Part shown: positions 35,831 through 44,568 of the stretch, piece by piece
Position numbering within the stretch: the first letter of the stretch is position 1
Layout: every line of letters begins with the position of its first letter
Source of the DNA: an uncultured Paracoccaceae bacterium
Lineage (GTDB): Bacteria; Pseudomonadota; Alphaproteobacteria; Rhodobacterales; Rhodobacteraceae
Assembly (NCBI GenBank): GCA_947500825.1
Contig: CANMTR010000001.1
Location: 310,001 to 374,000 of the forward strand
DNA length: 64,000 nucleotides
Direction: 5' to 3'
Made by a program: the position numbers and the translations under genes
Notes under the pieces: model-generated
What the model was told of the DNA's origin: nothing
Databases searched by the model: none
Seen by the model: only the letters and a program-made list of their open reading frames with translations

Positions 35831-36775
35831 TCAGAAGATCGACTTCACCTGATGCCAGAACGTCCGGATCGGCCCGGGCACGTTCGCCATCGCGAAGCCC
35901 GCGTTCGACCAGCCGACGACGCTTTCCGGATAGAGGGTCACGTTCTCCACCCCGGCCAGCTCGGACAGGGCGAACCAGTTCGTCGCCGCCCAGTGGCCGG
36001 TGTTGCAAAAGGAGATGATTTCCGAGGCACCGGTGAAATCCTGCTCCTCGGCAAGCCGCCGCGCGGCGGTGGCGTCGACGATGGCCGGCCCGTCGGAGAA
36101 CCACCCGGAATGCTCGAAATATTGAGATTGCGGGATCGTGCCCGGCTTGGCGGCTGAGGGGTGTGCCTGCTCGCCGTTCCAGAAGCTTTCGGAACGCGCG
36201 TCCAGCAGGAGGGCTTCCTCCTCGCCGCCGAGGACCGATTGCACCTCGTCCGCGGTGGCTGTCCAGCGGTCGTTCCACGTGACCTCGATCTCGCTCGGCG
36301 CGGGCTCGACGGTCTCCGTCGACAGGGTGTTGCCGGCCTCTTCCCAGGCGTTGATGCCGCCGTTCAGGATCGAGATGTCGTCGAAGCCGCTCGATTTCAG
36401 CGTCCAGTAGACCCGAGCCGCGGCGCCGAAGTCGGTCGCATCCTCACCCTGGTAGGCGACGACGACCCGGTCCTCGGTCTCCAGGCCCAGCGCCCCAAGA
36501 GTCTCACTCAGTTCCGTCTCGGAAGGGACCGCGCCGGGGTTTTCTCCAGGGCCGCGGAACAGGGAATACGGCGCGTTCACCGCCCCCTCGATGTGGCCGC
36601 CGCCGTAGCCGTCATCGCCCTCGGCCCGGATATCGACGACTTCGACCTCGCCCAGGGCGGGCTTCAGATCGTCGGCCGAGACGAGCGGCCCGAACGCGGC
36701 CTCCTGGGCACCGGCAGCGGTGGTCGCGAAAAGCCCTGCGACGAGGGGGAGGGCAAGGCGCATCGTCACGGTCAT
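35831..36775 (-). CDS. Exported tandem rhodanese (thiosulfate sulfurtransferase)
   Basis: Periplasmic protein of 314 residues with a signal peptide (cleavage near AGA-QE, residue ~24). Two rhodanese domains follow: the N-terminal one lacks a catalytic cysteine (AYQGEDATD at the loop), the C-terminal one has the active Cys in FCNTGHWAATNW near residue 260, the usual arrangement for tandem sulfurtransferases. AGGAGA precedes the ATG. It probably transfers sulfane sulfur in the periplasm ahead of the YeeE transporter encoded next. Confidence 0.9.
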   Translation of the reverse strand: MTVTMRLALPLVAGLFATTAAGAQEAAFGPLVSADDLKPALGEVEVVDIRAEGDDGYGGGHIEGAVNAPYSLFRGPGENPGAVPSETELSETLGALGLETEDRVVVAYQGEDATDFGAAARVYWTLKSSGFDDISILNGGINAWEEAGNTLSTETVEPAPSEIEVTWNDRWTATADEVQSVLGGEEEALLLDARSESFWNGEQAHPSAAKPGTIPQSQYFEHSGWFSDGPAIVDATAARRLAEEQDFTGASEIISFCNTGHWAATNWFALSELAGVENVTLYPESVVGWSNAGFAMANVPGPIRTFWHQVKSIF

Positions 36776-37292
36776 CGGTCGTCTCCTTGTCTGTCGTCCT
36801 TCGATGTGGCGAATTTCGCCCCGGGTGCAAGTGCCGCCCCTCCCCGTCGCCCGAAACTCGCATTCGCGGTCGAAGGGTGGCGGCGGGAACGCCCGTTCCG
36901 GGCCCCGCGGCTTGCCGTCGAACGTTCTTCGTGGTCGTACGGGCAAGGGGGGATTGGCGTTCCTATTCGCGCCGTTGGCCATTCTTTCCTGCCCCCTGGA
37001 CCGGGGGGAGGGCGTAGATGGACACCCGCCACCAACCATGGCGCCGTTCCGGTGCCTTGATCCGACCACCGCCACCGCTGCCAGCGATACTGTCTCTCCC
37101 ATATGCCCCGGCGCCCGAACCGACCCCGCTCGCCCGGCATACGGAGAAGGCGTTCGAGCGGACCACACGCCTCGCGGCATGATCGTGCAGCGCCAGCCTT
37201 ACGGCGCTAACCACCACGACTGGACCGCGGAGGGGCTCGCGATGCGGGTGCGGCTGCCCATGGCACTACCCACCCGACAGCCGCGTCGAGCT
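36776..37292. other. 517-base gap without a recognisable gene
   Basis: Lies between the sulfurtransferase start and the gcrA stop, both on the minus strand. Several frames are open because of high GC content but none has a family signature or credible ribosome-binding site. I found no tRNA, SRP, RNase P or riboswitch signature by eye. A weak 6-bp hairpin at 37190-37209 is the only structure noted. It must contain the promoter of the sulfurtransferase operon and the end of the gcrA transcript. Confidence 0.5.
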
Positions 37293-37898
37293 TCAGCGCT
37301 TGCGATCGCGGCGCGACGACATCGGCTGGAACGCCACGCCCACATGGGCCTCGCAATAGGGCTTGCCGGACTGCACGGGCAGCCCGCAGAACCAGAAATG
37401 CTCGCTGGCCGGGTCGCCGATGGGCCACTTGCAGGTGCGCTCGGTCAACTCCATCAGCGACAGCTTCTTCGACTTCTTCTCCACCTCGCGCACGGTTTCC
37501 AGCGCCTCGGCGCTGATCTCGTTGGCTGAGGGCTGCGGCGGCAGCGGCTGGCCGGCCGGCACGATCTGCCGCGCGGGGGAGGGGGGGACCTCCTCCTCGT
37601 CCGTCTCGTCTTCGGCCGGTTCCGCCTCGGCCGCGGCCTCGCTCCGACTCGCGGGCTCCGGGGCGGGCTCCCTGGAATGCGGGGGCTCGGCCGCGGGGGC
37701 TGGCTCGGCCGGGGCGTCCGGCACGGGTTCGGCATCGACGGGCGTTCCGCCCACGCGGTTCGACAGCCCCAGCCGATGGACCTTGCCGATCACGGCATTG
37801 CGGGTCACGCCGCCCAGCTCTTTCGCGATGGCGCTGGCCGATTGCCCCTCGTTCCACATCTTCGTCAGCTTCTCGACGCGTTCGTCGGTCCAGGACAT
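37293..37898 (-). CDS. gcrA: GcrA cell-cycle regulator
   Basis: Alphaproteobacterial transcription factor of 201 residues that acts with sigma-70 at promoters carrying CcrM-methylated GANTC. The N-terminal helix-turn-helix (MSWTDERVEKLTKMW...RNAVIGKVHRLGLS, 1-50) is the GcrA signature. A long acidic/proline/alanine linker (~55-125) leads to a C-terminal domain with Cys and His (CKWPIGD...FCGLP...YCEAH) typical of the family. The start at 37898 has AGGA upstream. A GATTC (GANTC) site lies immediately upstream of the start codon. Confidence 0.93.
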   Translation of the reverse strand: MSWTDERVEKLTKMWNEGQSASAIAKELGGVTRNAVIGKVHRLGLSNRVGGTPVDAEPVPDAPAEPAPAAEPPHSREPAPEPASRSEAAAEAEPAEDETDEEEVPPSPARQIVPAGQPLPPQPSANEISAEALETVREVEKKSKKLSLMELTERTCKWPIGDPASEHFWFCGLPVQSGKPYCEAHVGVAFQPMSSRRDRKR

Positions 37899-38006
37899 CG
37901 GATTCCTCGCTTTCGGGATGGGCGTCTGCGGCCGGAGCCGCTTGGTATATTGAATGACCATCCTATTCTAGTCACCCGTTGCCGTGACACAAGGTTGGGA
38001 CGCCGG

Positions 38007-38816
38007 ATGACCGAGACCACTTCGCACGAGATGGGCGTGCGCCGCTTCGGACGCTGGAACTGGATGGGGCTCTATACCCTGGCAGAGCGCGAATGCCGCC
38101 GCTTCATGTCGATCTGGGCGCAGACGGTCATGGGTCCCCTGATCAACGCGGGCCTGTTCCTCGCCGTCTTCGCCATCGCCATCGGACCCACGCGCGGCGA
38201 CGTGATGGGTGTGCGCTACGTCGAGTTCATCGCCCCCGGCCTGATGATGATGACGGTGATCCAGAACAGCTTCGCCAACACCTCGTCTTCGCTACTGGCG
38301 GCGAAGGTTCAGGGCAACATCGTCGACACCCTGATGCCGCCGCTCAGCCCGGCCGAGATGCTCTTGGGCTATCTCGCAGGCGGTGTCGCGCGGGGCGGCC
38401 TGGTGGCCGTGGTCATCGGGGCGGTGATGATCCTCCTGATCGGCACCGGCCTCGCGCATCCGCTCGTGGCGCTCCTCTTCATCGTGCTCGGGGCGGCGAT
38501 GATGGGCGCACTCGGCATCCTGGCGGGGATCTACGCCTCCAAGTTCGACCAGATGTCGGCGATCACCAATTTCGTCATCACGCCCCTGTCGTTCCTGTCG
38601 GGGACCTTCTACTCGATCGAGGCGCTGCCCTCGGCGCTCACGGCCGCGTCGCACCTCAATCCCTTCTTCTACCTCATCGACGGGGCCCGCTATGGCATCT
38701 TGGGCGTGTCGGACGCCTCCCCGCTCCTGGGCTTCGTCGTCTGCCTGGTCACTACGCTCGTGCTGTCGGGGCTCGCCCTGCGCTGGTTCCAGCGGGGGTA
38801 CCGTCTCAAGGCCTGA
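38007..38816 (+). CDS. ABC-2 type transporter permease
   Basis: Membrane protein of 269 residues with six predicted helices, the ABC2_membrane domain of drug/polysaccharide exporters (NodJ/YadH-like). Helix 5-6 region with FLSGTFYSIEALP is typical of this group. The ATG at 38007 has only a weak purine run upstream. No ATP-binding partner is encoded on either side, so the ATPase must be elsewhere. YadH-like permeases pair with YadG ATPases. Substrate unknown. Confidence 0.85.
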   Translation: MTETTSHEMGVRRFGRWNWMGLYTLAERECRRFMSIWAQTVMGPLINAGLFLAVFAIAIGPTRGDVMGVRYVEFIAPGLMMMTVIQNSFANTSSSLLAAKVQGNIVDTLMPPLSPAEMLLGYLAGGVARGGLVAVVIGAVMILLIGTGLAHPLVALLFIVLGAAMMGALGILAGIYASKFDQMSAITNFVITPLSFLSGTFYSIEALPSALTAASHLNPFFYLIDGARYGILGVSDASPLLGFVVCLVTTLVLSGLALRWFQRGYRLKA

Positions 38817-38859
38817 CAGCTCTTGCCCGTATGTCGCGCGCCGTCTAAGGATCGATGCC

Positions 38860-38895
38860 ATGACGATGCGACGACATACGCGCCGACGCCGCTGA
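38860..38895 (+). CDS. Putative arginine-rich leader peptide of argD-argF
   Basis: An 11-residue ORF, MTMRRHTRRRR, with six arginine codons (CGA, CGA, CGC, CGA, CGC, CGC), preceded by AAGGA 8 bases upstream. It stops 10 bases before an intrinsic terminator-like hairpin and 102 bases before argD. Six arginines of eleven next to arginine-biosynthesis genes is the pattern of an attenuator leader. Translation is not shown; chance Arg codons are more likely in high-GC DNA, which lowers confidence. Confidence 0.6.
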   Translation: MTMRRHTRRRR

Positions 38896-38926
38896 CGCCC
38901 ACCGCCGGGCGCCAGCGCCCGATTTT
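38896..38926 (+). terminator. Attenuator: competing antiterminator and intrinsic terminator
   Basis: The terminator stem is 38906-38911 with 38916-38921 (CGGGCG/CGCCCG, loop CCAG) followed by ATTTT. An alternative stem pairs CGCCC at 38896-38900 with GGGCG at 38907-38911, using the 5' arm of the terminator. A ribosome at the leader stop would cover 38896-38900 and allow termination; one stalled at the first Arg codons would leave it free and favour antitermination. Pairings are read directly; regulation is inferred. Confidence 0.55.
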
Positions 38927-38997
38927 CGCGTATCGTCGACGGCCCGGTGGCCTTCGCCACCCTCCGGGCCGCGCCCCTCCCCCGAAGGACCACCGCC

Positions 38998-40173
38998 ATG
39001 ATCCCCGCGATCCTGCCCACCTACAATCGCGCACCCCTCGCCTTCGAACGGGGAGAAGGTGCATGGCTCTGGACGGAGGACGGAACGCGATACCTCGACA
39101 TGGGCGCGGGGATCGCCGTCAACGCGCTCGGCCATGCGCATCCGGCCCTCGTCGAGGCCCTGGCCGAGCAGGCGGGCAAGCTGTGGCACGTCTCCAACCT
39201 CTACGATATTCCGCACCAGCGGCGCCTAGCAGGCCTCCTCGTGGATCACACCTTCGCGGACACGTGCTTCTTCACCAATTCCGGCACCGAGGCGCTGGAA
39301 CTGTCGGTCAAGATGGCACGCAAGCACTTCTCCGCCGCGGGGCAAGACAGGCATCGTATCGTGACCGTCGAGGGGGCCTTCCACGGCCGTTCCATGGCCG
39401 CGATCTCGGCCGTCGGATCCGAGAAGATGACGGACGGGTTCGGCCCGCTCCTGCCGGGCTTCACTCAAGTCCGCTGGGCCGACCACGACGCGCTCGAGGC
39501 GACCATGGGCGACGATGTGGCCGCGATCCTAGTGGAGCCGATCCAGGGGGAGGGCGGCATCCGCACGCTTCCCGATGCCTGCCTCAGGGGCTTGCGCGAT
39601 CTGGCCGACCGCCACGGGGCCTTGCTGATCCTCGACGAGGTGCAGTCCGGCATCGGCCGGACAGGGCGCCTTTTCGCCCACGAATGGGCCGGTATCACCC
39701 CCGACATCATGATGGTCGCCAAGGGGATCGGCGGCGGTTTTCCCCTCGGCGCTCTCCTGGCCACGGAACATGCCGCCGGCGCCATGACCGCGGGAACCCA
39801 CGGATCGACCTATGGCGGCAACCCGCTGGCCTGTGCCGTGGGTGCACGGGTGATGGAGGTGATCACCGCCGACGGCTTCCTCGACGGGGTGAACGCCATC
39901 TCCGGCCGGTTTCGGCAGGGGCTCGAAGGGCTCGCTGCGTCCCATCCGAAAATCTTCGGAGAGGTGCGCGGCCAGGGCCTGATGCTGGGTCTCAAGGCAC
40001 GGGTGCCCAATACCGAGGTGGTGGCGCAATGCTATGCCCAGCACCTGCTGACAGTACCGGCGGCAGACAACGTGATCCGTCTGCTCCCGCCCCTCGTCAT
40101 CGGCGAGGAAGAGGTCGCCGAGGCGCTTTCCCGCCTCGATGCGGCCGCTGCCGCTCTCACGCGGGCGGCGTGA
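38998..40173 (+). CDS. argD: Acetylornithine aminotransferase
   Basis: Class III PLP aminotransferase of 391 residues that makes N-acetylornithine in arginine synthesis (it may also serve as succinyldiaminopimelate aminotransferase). PLP Lys242 is in [10 protein letters not shown], cofactor Asp213 in ILDEVQSG, and NSGTEAL (~94-100) binds phosphate. The start at 38998 has GAAGGA upstream; a possible earlier ATG at 38947 lies inside the leader hairpin region. The next gene is argF, 84 bases on. Confidence 0.93.
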   Translation: MIPAILPTYNRAPLAFERGEGAWLWTEDGTRYLDMGAGIAVNALGHAHPALVEALAEQAGKLWHVSNLYDIPHQRRLAGLLVDHTFADTCFFTNSGTEALELSVKMARKHFSAAGQDRHRIVTVEGAFHGRSMAAISAVGSEKMTDGFGPLLPGFTQVRWADHDALEATMGDDVAAILVEPIQGEGGIRTLPDACLRGLRDLADRHGALLILDEVQSGIGRTGRLFAHEWAGITPDIMMVAKGIGGGFPLGALLATEHAAGAMTAGTHGSTYGGNPLACAVGARVMEVITADGFLDGVNAISGRFRQGLEGLAASHPKIFGEVRGQGLMLGLKARVPNTEVVAQCYAQHLLTVPAADNVIRLLPPLVIGEEEVAEALSRLDAAAAALTRAA

Positions 40174-40178
40174 GGGTC

Positions 40179-40235
40179 TTCTCACCCTTTCTCGAAATAC
40201 CCCACGGGGGTCTGGGGGCGTGATGCCCCCGGTCC
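40179..40235 (+). repeat. Rhodobacteraceae-type palindromic intergenic repeat, copy 1
   Basis: Between argD and argF lies CTCACCCTTTCTCGAAATAC followed by G/C palindromes (GGGGGTCTGGGGGC...GCCCCCGG). The same CTCACCCTTTC...AAxTACCCC lead and a G/C palindrome recur at 50509-50557. The repeat could act as a weak terminator or mRNA stabiliser; here it interrupts an arg operon, so transcription must pass through it or argF must have its own promoter. Confidence 0.65.
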
Positions 40236-40257
40236 GCCATCGCAACCGGAACGCCCC

Positions 40258-41163
40258 ATGACCCATTTCCTGGATATCCACAAAACGGACCCGGCCGACC
40301 TGCGGCGGATTATCGATACGGCGCGGAAAATGAAGGACAATCGAGACGGGCGGCCGAAAGGGGCGGCGGATGACGAGCGGCCGCTCGAGGGGGCGATGGT
40401 GGCGCTCATCTTCGAGAAACCGTCGACGCGGACACGGGTGTCGTTCGACGTGGGCGTACGTCAGATGGGCGGGCAGACCATGGTGTTGTCGGGGGCCGAC
40501 ATGCAGCTCGGCCATGGCGAGACCATCGCCGACACGGCCCGCGTCCTGTCGCGTTACGTGGACCTCATCATGATCCGCACCTTCGAGGAGGCGACCCTTC
40601 TCGAGATGGCCGATCACGCCGAGGTGCCGGTCATAAACGGGCTGACGAACCGCACCCATCCGTGCCAGATCATGGCCGACGTGATGACCTACGAGGAGCA
40701 TCGCGGCCCCATCAAGGGGCGCAAGGTGGTCTGGTCGGGGGACGGCAACAACGTCTTCGCCTCCTTCGCCCACGCGGCGCAACAGTTTGATTTCGAAATG
40801 GTCTTTACGGGGCCCGAGCCACTGGACCCCGAGCCTGCCCTGCGCGGGCTGATCACCGTCGAGCGCGATCCGGCGAAGGCGGTGGCGGACGCCGACCTCG
40901 TCGTGACCGATACCTGGGTGTCGATGCACGATCCCCAGAGCGCCAAGGAGCGGCGGCACAACCAGTTGCGGGGGTATCAGGTGAACGCGGAGCTGATGGC
41001 GCGGGCCAGGCCGGACGCCCTGTTCATGCATTGCCTGCCGGCGCACCGGGAAGACGAGGTCACCTCGGAGGTGATGGACGGGCCGCACTCGGTGATCTGG
41101 GACGAGGCGGAGAACCGGCTCCATGCCCAGAAGGCGATCATGCGGCACTGCCTGGGGCTCTGA
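40258..41163 (+). CDS. argF: Ornithine carbamoyltransferase
   Basis: Cytoplasmic enzyme of 301 residues forming citrulline from ornithine and carbamoyl phosphate. Carbamoyl-phosphate motif STRTR (~57), HPCQ (~136) and ornithine-binding MHCLPAHR (~258) are intact; the C-terminal segment ends as in anabolic OTCases. Placed after argD, it shares any leader-based control if no internal promoter exists. Confidence 0.95.
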   Translation: MTHFLDIHKTDPADLRRIIDTARKMKDNRDGRPKGAADDERPLEGAMVALIFEKPSTRTRVSFDVGVRQMGGQTMVLSGADMQLGHGETIADTARVLSRYVDLIMIRTFEEATLLEMADHAEVPVINGLTNRTHPCQIMADVMTYEEHRGPIKGRKVVWSGDGNNVFASFAHAAQQFDFEMVFTGPEPLDPEPALRGLITVERDPAKAVADADLVVTDTWVSMHDPQSAKERRHNQLRGYQVNAELMARARPDALFMHCLPAHREDEVTSEVMDGPHSVIWDEAENRLHAQKAIMRHCLGL

Positions 41164-41209
41164 CCGGGTTGTCGGAAACGCGTCGGAGTCCCGGCGGAGT
41201 TCCGGAGGG

Positions 41210-42481
41210 TTACCGGCGCTCTACCGCGCCGCCGGTTCGCGCGCTCGTCTCGGCCTCCTCGGGCGCGGCCTCCTCCGGACGCGGCATGCGCTTGCGGCCC
41301 AGGAACACGACCGCGCAGACGCCCATGAGACCCATGGAGACGAGGAACGGCGCGCCGGGTAGGTAGAACTCCGTGGACTCGGCGGTGGAGAACCAGAAGA
41401 CCTGGCTCATCAGGGCGGGGGAGACGACCATGGCGAGCGCGCCCGCGCTTGTCAGGAGGCCCTGAAGCCCGCCCTGGGCGTTGTCGGGGATGGCGCGCGA
41501 CATCATCGCCTGGATCGCGGGCGTGACCACCGCGCCAAGGGCCGCGAGCGGCGCGAGGAAGAGCGCCACGGTGCCCGATTCCACCAGTGCGAGGGCAAGG
41601 AAGGCGCAGGCGCTGAAGACCAGCCCGTAGATCACCGTGCCCCGGTCGCCCAGGTAGCGGATCACGTAGCGGATGAGCCCGCCCTGGACGACCGCGAGGG
41701 AGATGCCGAAGAGCCCCAGCGAGATGCCGATCATGCGCGGGCCCCAGCCGAACCGCTCCTCGGCGAAGTAGGCCCAGATGGCGGGATAGACGAAGAACGC
41801 GGTCTGGTAGAGGAAGAACAGGAGGGTGAGGCGGCCCACGCGGTCTTGCCGGCCCAGGTCGAGGAGCGCGCCCAGCGGGTTGGCCCGGCTCCAGGCGAAG
41901 GGGCGGCGGATCCTGTCGGTGACCGTCTCGGGCAGGATGAAGATGCCCAGGGCGAGGTTCGCCGCAGCGAGCCCGGCCGCGGCCCAGAACGGCGCGCGGG
42001 TCCCGAATTCGGCCAGCACGCCCCCCGCCAGCGGCCCCAGGACGAAACCGAGGCCGAATGCGGCGCCCACCAGCCCGAATCGCTGCGCCTTCTGATCGGA
42101 GGAGGAGATGTCGGCGATGAAGGCGGTGGCCACCGATCGGGTGGAGGCGGCGACCCCGCCGATGACGCGGCCCACCAGCAGGACCCAGATATTGTCGGCC
42201 AGCGCGATCACGACGTAGTCGAGCGCCATGACCGTGAGCGTCGCCAGGAGAATGGGGCGGCGGCCGTAGCGATCCGACAGGGTGCCCAGAAGCGGCCCGC
42301 ACAGGAACTGCATGATCGCGTAGGCGGTGGTGAAGACCCCGCCCCACAGGGCGGCCTGGGCGATGGTGCCGGCCTCCACCTCCCGGATGAGCTGCGGCAT
42401 GACCGGGATCACCAGGCCGATCCCCATGGAATCGATCATCAGCGTGACGAGGATGAAGAGCAGGGGAAGGCGCGCGGTCAT
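41210..42481 (-). CDS. MFS drug-efflux transporter, TetA-like
   Basis: Twelve-helix major facilitator of 423 residues. The cytoplasmic loop 2-3 motif A is GTLSDRYGRRPILL and motif C-like GPLAGGVLAEFG lies in helix 5, both as in the tetracycline-resistance (TCR/Tet) antiporters. The C-terminal tail is rich in Glu/Ala. Chromosomal TetA-like proteins are common in this group and often do not confer tetracycline resistance. It lies alone, minus strand, downstream of the hydrolase-dehydratase pair. Confidence 0.88.
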   Translation of the reverse strand: MTARLPLLFILVTLMIDSMGIGLVIPVMPQLIREVEAGTIAQAALWGGVFTTAYAIMQFLCGPLLGTLSDRYGRRPILLATLTVMALDYVVIALADNIWVLLVGRVIGGVAASTRSVATAFIADISSSDQKAQRFGLVGAAFGLGFVLGPLAGGVLAEFGTRAPFWAAAGLAAANLALGIFILPETVTDRIRRPFAWSRANPLGALLDLGRQDRVGRLTLLFFLYQTAFFVYPAIWAYFAEERFGWGPRMIGISLGLFGISLAVVQGGLIRYVIRYLGDRGTVIYGLVFSACAFLALALVESGTVALFLAPLAALGAVVTPAIQAMMSRAIPDNAQGGLQGLLTSAGALAMVVSPALMSQVFWFSTAESTEFYLPGAPFLVSMGLMGVCAVVFLGRKRMPRPEEAAPEEAETSARTGGAVERR

Positions 42482-42586
42482 GAGGTCTCCCGACGGTCCG
42501 CGCCGGTATGGGGGGGGGCGCGGCCGGGGTCAACGCGCGCCGCGCGGTTTCGGACCGGGGTCGGACGGAACGCCGCGCCGCGCCGC

Positions 42587-43552
42587 CTATGTCCGCCCCA
42601 GGGCGTCCGCGAACACGAGCGGGTCGACGTTGCCGCCGGAGGCCACCACCGTCACCGCCTCGCCCGCGACCTCGTCCGCGTGGAACAGGGCGGCGGCGAG
42701 GGCCACCGCGCCGCCGGGCTCGCAGACGAGCTTGAGGCGCAGGAAGGCCTGGGCCATGGCGCGCAGGGCCTCCTCGTCGGTGACCGACAGGCCGGGCCCG
42801 CAGAGGCGGGCGAGGATCGGGAAGGTCAGCTCGCCCGGGCTGGGAGTGACGATGGCGTCGCAGATCGACCCCGAGGCGCGGTCGTTCGCCACGATTTGCC
42901 CCGCCGCCAGGGACCGTGCCACGTCGTCGAAGCCCACGGGCTCCACCGGACGGACGCGCAGGTCGGGGCGGGTGTCGGACAGGGCCAGCGCCACACCCGA
43001 GGTGAGCCCGCCGCCGCCGCAGCAGACGAGCACGTCGCCGGGCGCGTCGGCGGGGACCTGCTCGGCCAGTTCCAGCCCGACGCTGCCCTGGCCGGCGATG
43101 ACCTCGGGCGCGTCGTAGGGCTTCACCAGGGTCAGGCCGCGCGCATGGGCCAGATCCGCGCCGATCTCCTCCCGGCTCTCGCCGCCGGCGCGGTCGTAGA
43201 GGACCACCTCGGCGCCCATGTCGCGGGTATTGGCGATCTTGAGCGCGGGGGCATCGCGGGGCATGACGATCACCGCGGGCGTGCCGTGCATGGTGGCGGC
43301 GAGGGCCACGCCCTGGGCATGGTTGCCCGAGGAATAGGCGATGACGCCGCGGGCGCGGTCGCCGGGGGCCAGGGCGCTGATCGCGGAATAGGCGCCGCGG
43401 AACTTGAAGCTCCCCGTGAGCTGAAGGGGCTCGGCCTTCACGAACACGCGCCGGCCGGCGATGTCGTCGAGGAAGGGCGACGTCAGGAGCGGCGTGCGGC
43501 GCGCGTGGCCCGCGAGGCGCCTGGCGGCGGCGGCGATGAGATCCGGGGTCAA
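42587..43552 (-). CDS. Threonine/serine dehydratase (PLP-dependent)
   Basis: Fold-type II PLP enzyme of 321 residues, threonine ammonia-lyase/serine racemase type without a C-terminal ACT domain, so probably catabolic. PLP Lys is in GSFKFRGA (~48), and the glycine loop is CGGGGLTSG (~170). The likely start is TTG at 43552, overlapping the hydrolase stop (TTGA); no ATG or GTG fits the conserved N-terminus. Substrate (threonine, serine or hydroxyaspartate) is not resolved. Confidence 0.82.
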   Translation of the reverse strand: MTPDLIAAAARRLAGHARRTPLLTSPFLDDIAGRRVFVKAEPLQLTGSFKFRGAYSAISALAPGDRARGVIAYSSGNHAQGVALAATMHGTPAVIVMPRDAPALKIANTRDMGAEVVLYDRAGGESREEIGADLAHARGLTLVKPYDAPEVIAGQGSVGLELAEQVPADAPGDVLVCCGGGGLTSGVALALSDTRPDLRVRPVEPVGFDDVARSLAAGQIVANDRASGSICDAIVTPSPGELTFPILARLCGPGLSVTDEEALRAMAQAFLRLKLVCEPGGAVALAAALFHADEVAGEAVTVVASGGNVDPLVFADALGRT

Positions 43553-44367
43553 AGGAGCGCGCGCCAGTCCGAGATGGCGGCGAGCGCCTCCGCTTCGTCG
43601 AGGAACGGGACGTGGCCGCGGCCCGGCACCTCGGCCACCACCATGTCGGGGCGGCGGCGGCGCATCTCGGCCAGGGTGGCGGAGGACAGCAGGTCGCTGC
43701 CCACACCCCGGATGCAGGCCAGCGGCAGGCCGTCGGCGGCGTCGAACCAAGGCCAGAGGTCCGGCGCGGGCTCGGCCCCGCCCGAGGCGACGGCCTCGCG
43801 CAGGCCGGGGTCGTAGTTGATGGCGAGGCCGGTCTCGCCCGCGACGTAGTGCTTCTCCACCTCCTCGCGCCAGCGGCTCTCGGGGACGCCCTCGAACCCG
43901 GCCATGAGCGCGGCGCGGGCGGCCGTCGCCTCCGCGTGCGTGGCGTGGGCGGGGTCGCGGCCCACGTAGTCGGCGATCACGGCGAGGCCCGCGGGGTCGA
44001 TCTCGGGGCCGATGTCGTTGAGGCAGATCCCCGTCAGCCGCTCCTTGGCGGTGGCGGCGAGGAACATCGCGATGAGCCCGCCGCGCGAGGTGCCCAAGAC
44101 CGACACCGAGGCGAGGCCCAGGTGGTCGAGAAGCTCTAGCGTGTCGCGCGCCTCCACGGGCACGGTGTAGGTCGCGGGATCGGCCCAGTCCGACGCGCCG
44201 CGGCCGCGGTAGTCGAGCGCGATCAGGCGCGTGTCGTCGAGATGGGGGGCGAGGTAGTCGAAATCGCTGGAATTGCGGGTGAGGCCCGACAGGCACAGGA
44301 GCGGGCGTCCCGTGCCCCGGTCCTCGTAGTGGAGGCGCAGGCCGTCGGAGGTGGTGAAATCGGGCAC
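43549..44367 (-). CDS. Alpha/beta-fold hydrolase
   Basis: Serine hydrolase of 272 residues. Nucleophile Ser is in LGTSRGG (~97), oxyanion-side LSGLTRNSSDFDYL (~28-41), base Asp candidate DAADGLP region, catalytic His in GRGHVPFLDE (~255). The start is GTG at 44367 (protein begins VPDFTTSDG), with AGGAG upstream; an ATG 14 codons earlier gives a basic, non-conserved extension. Translationally coupled to the PLP dehydratase. Substrate unknown. Confidence 0.85.
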   Translation of the reverse strand: MPDFTTSDGLRLHYEDRGTGRPLLCLSGLTRNSSDFDYLAPHLDDTRLIALDYRGRGASDWADPATYTVPVEARDTLELLDHLGLASVSVLGTSRGGLIAMFLAATAKERLTGICLNDIGPEIDPAGLAVIADYVGRDPAHATHAEATAARAALMAGFEGVPESRWREEVEKHYVAGETGLAINYDPGLREAVASGGAEPAPDLWPWFDAADGLPLACIRGVGSDLLSSATLAEMRRRRPDMVVAEVPGRGHVPFLDEAEALAAISDWRALL

Positions 44368-44568
44368 GTCGCGGGGCTCCTGCGGCTGGGGTCGGCGGGA
44401 GGCTCGCACGGGGGGTGGGGGGCCGCAAGGAGGGTCGGGGCGGCGAAATCGCCCCGCCCCGGTTTACACGTCCGGGCACGGTCCCCACTTGGATGTGAGC
44501 AGAGCCGAGCACCCGCCGGAAACAGGCGGCCTCGGGGAATCGAAACCGAAGAAGACGAGGGGAACGCC

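Noticed and set aside
44430-44465. G/C hairpin between the divergent hydrolase and FKBP genes as a terminator
   Set aside because: No gene reads into it from either side; it lies in a divergent promoter region, so termination makes little sense.
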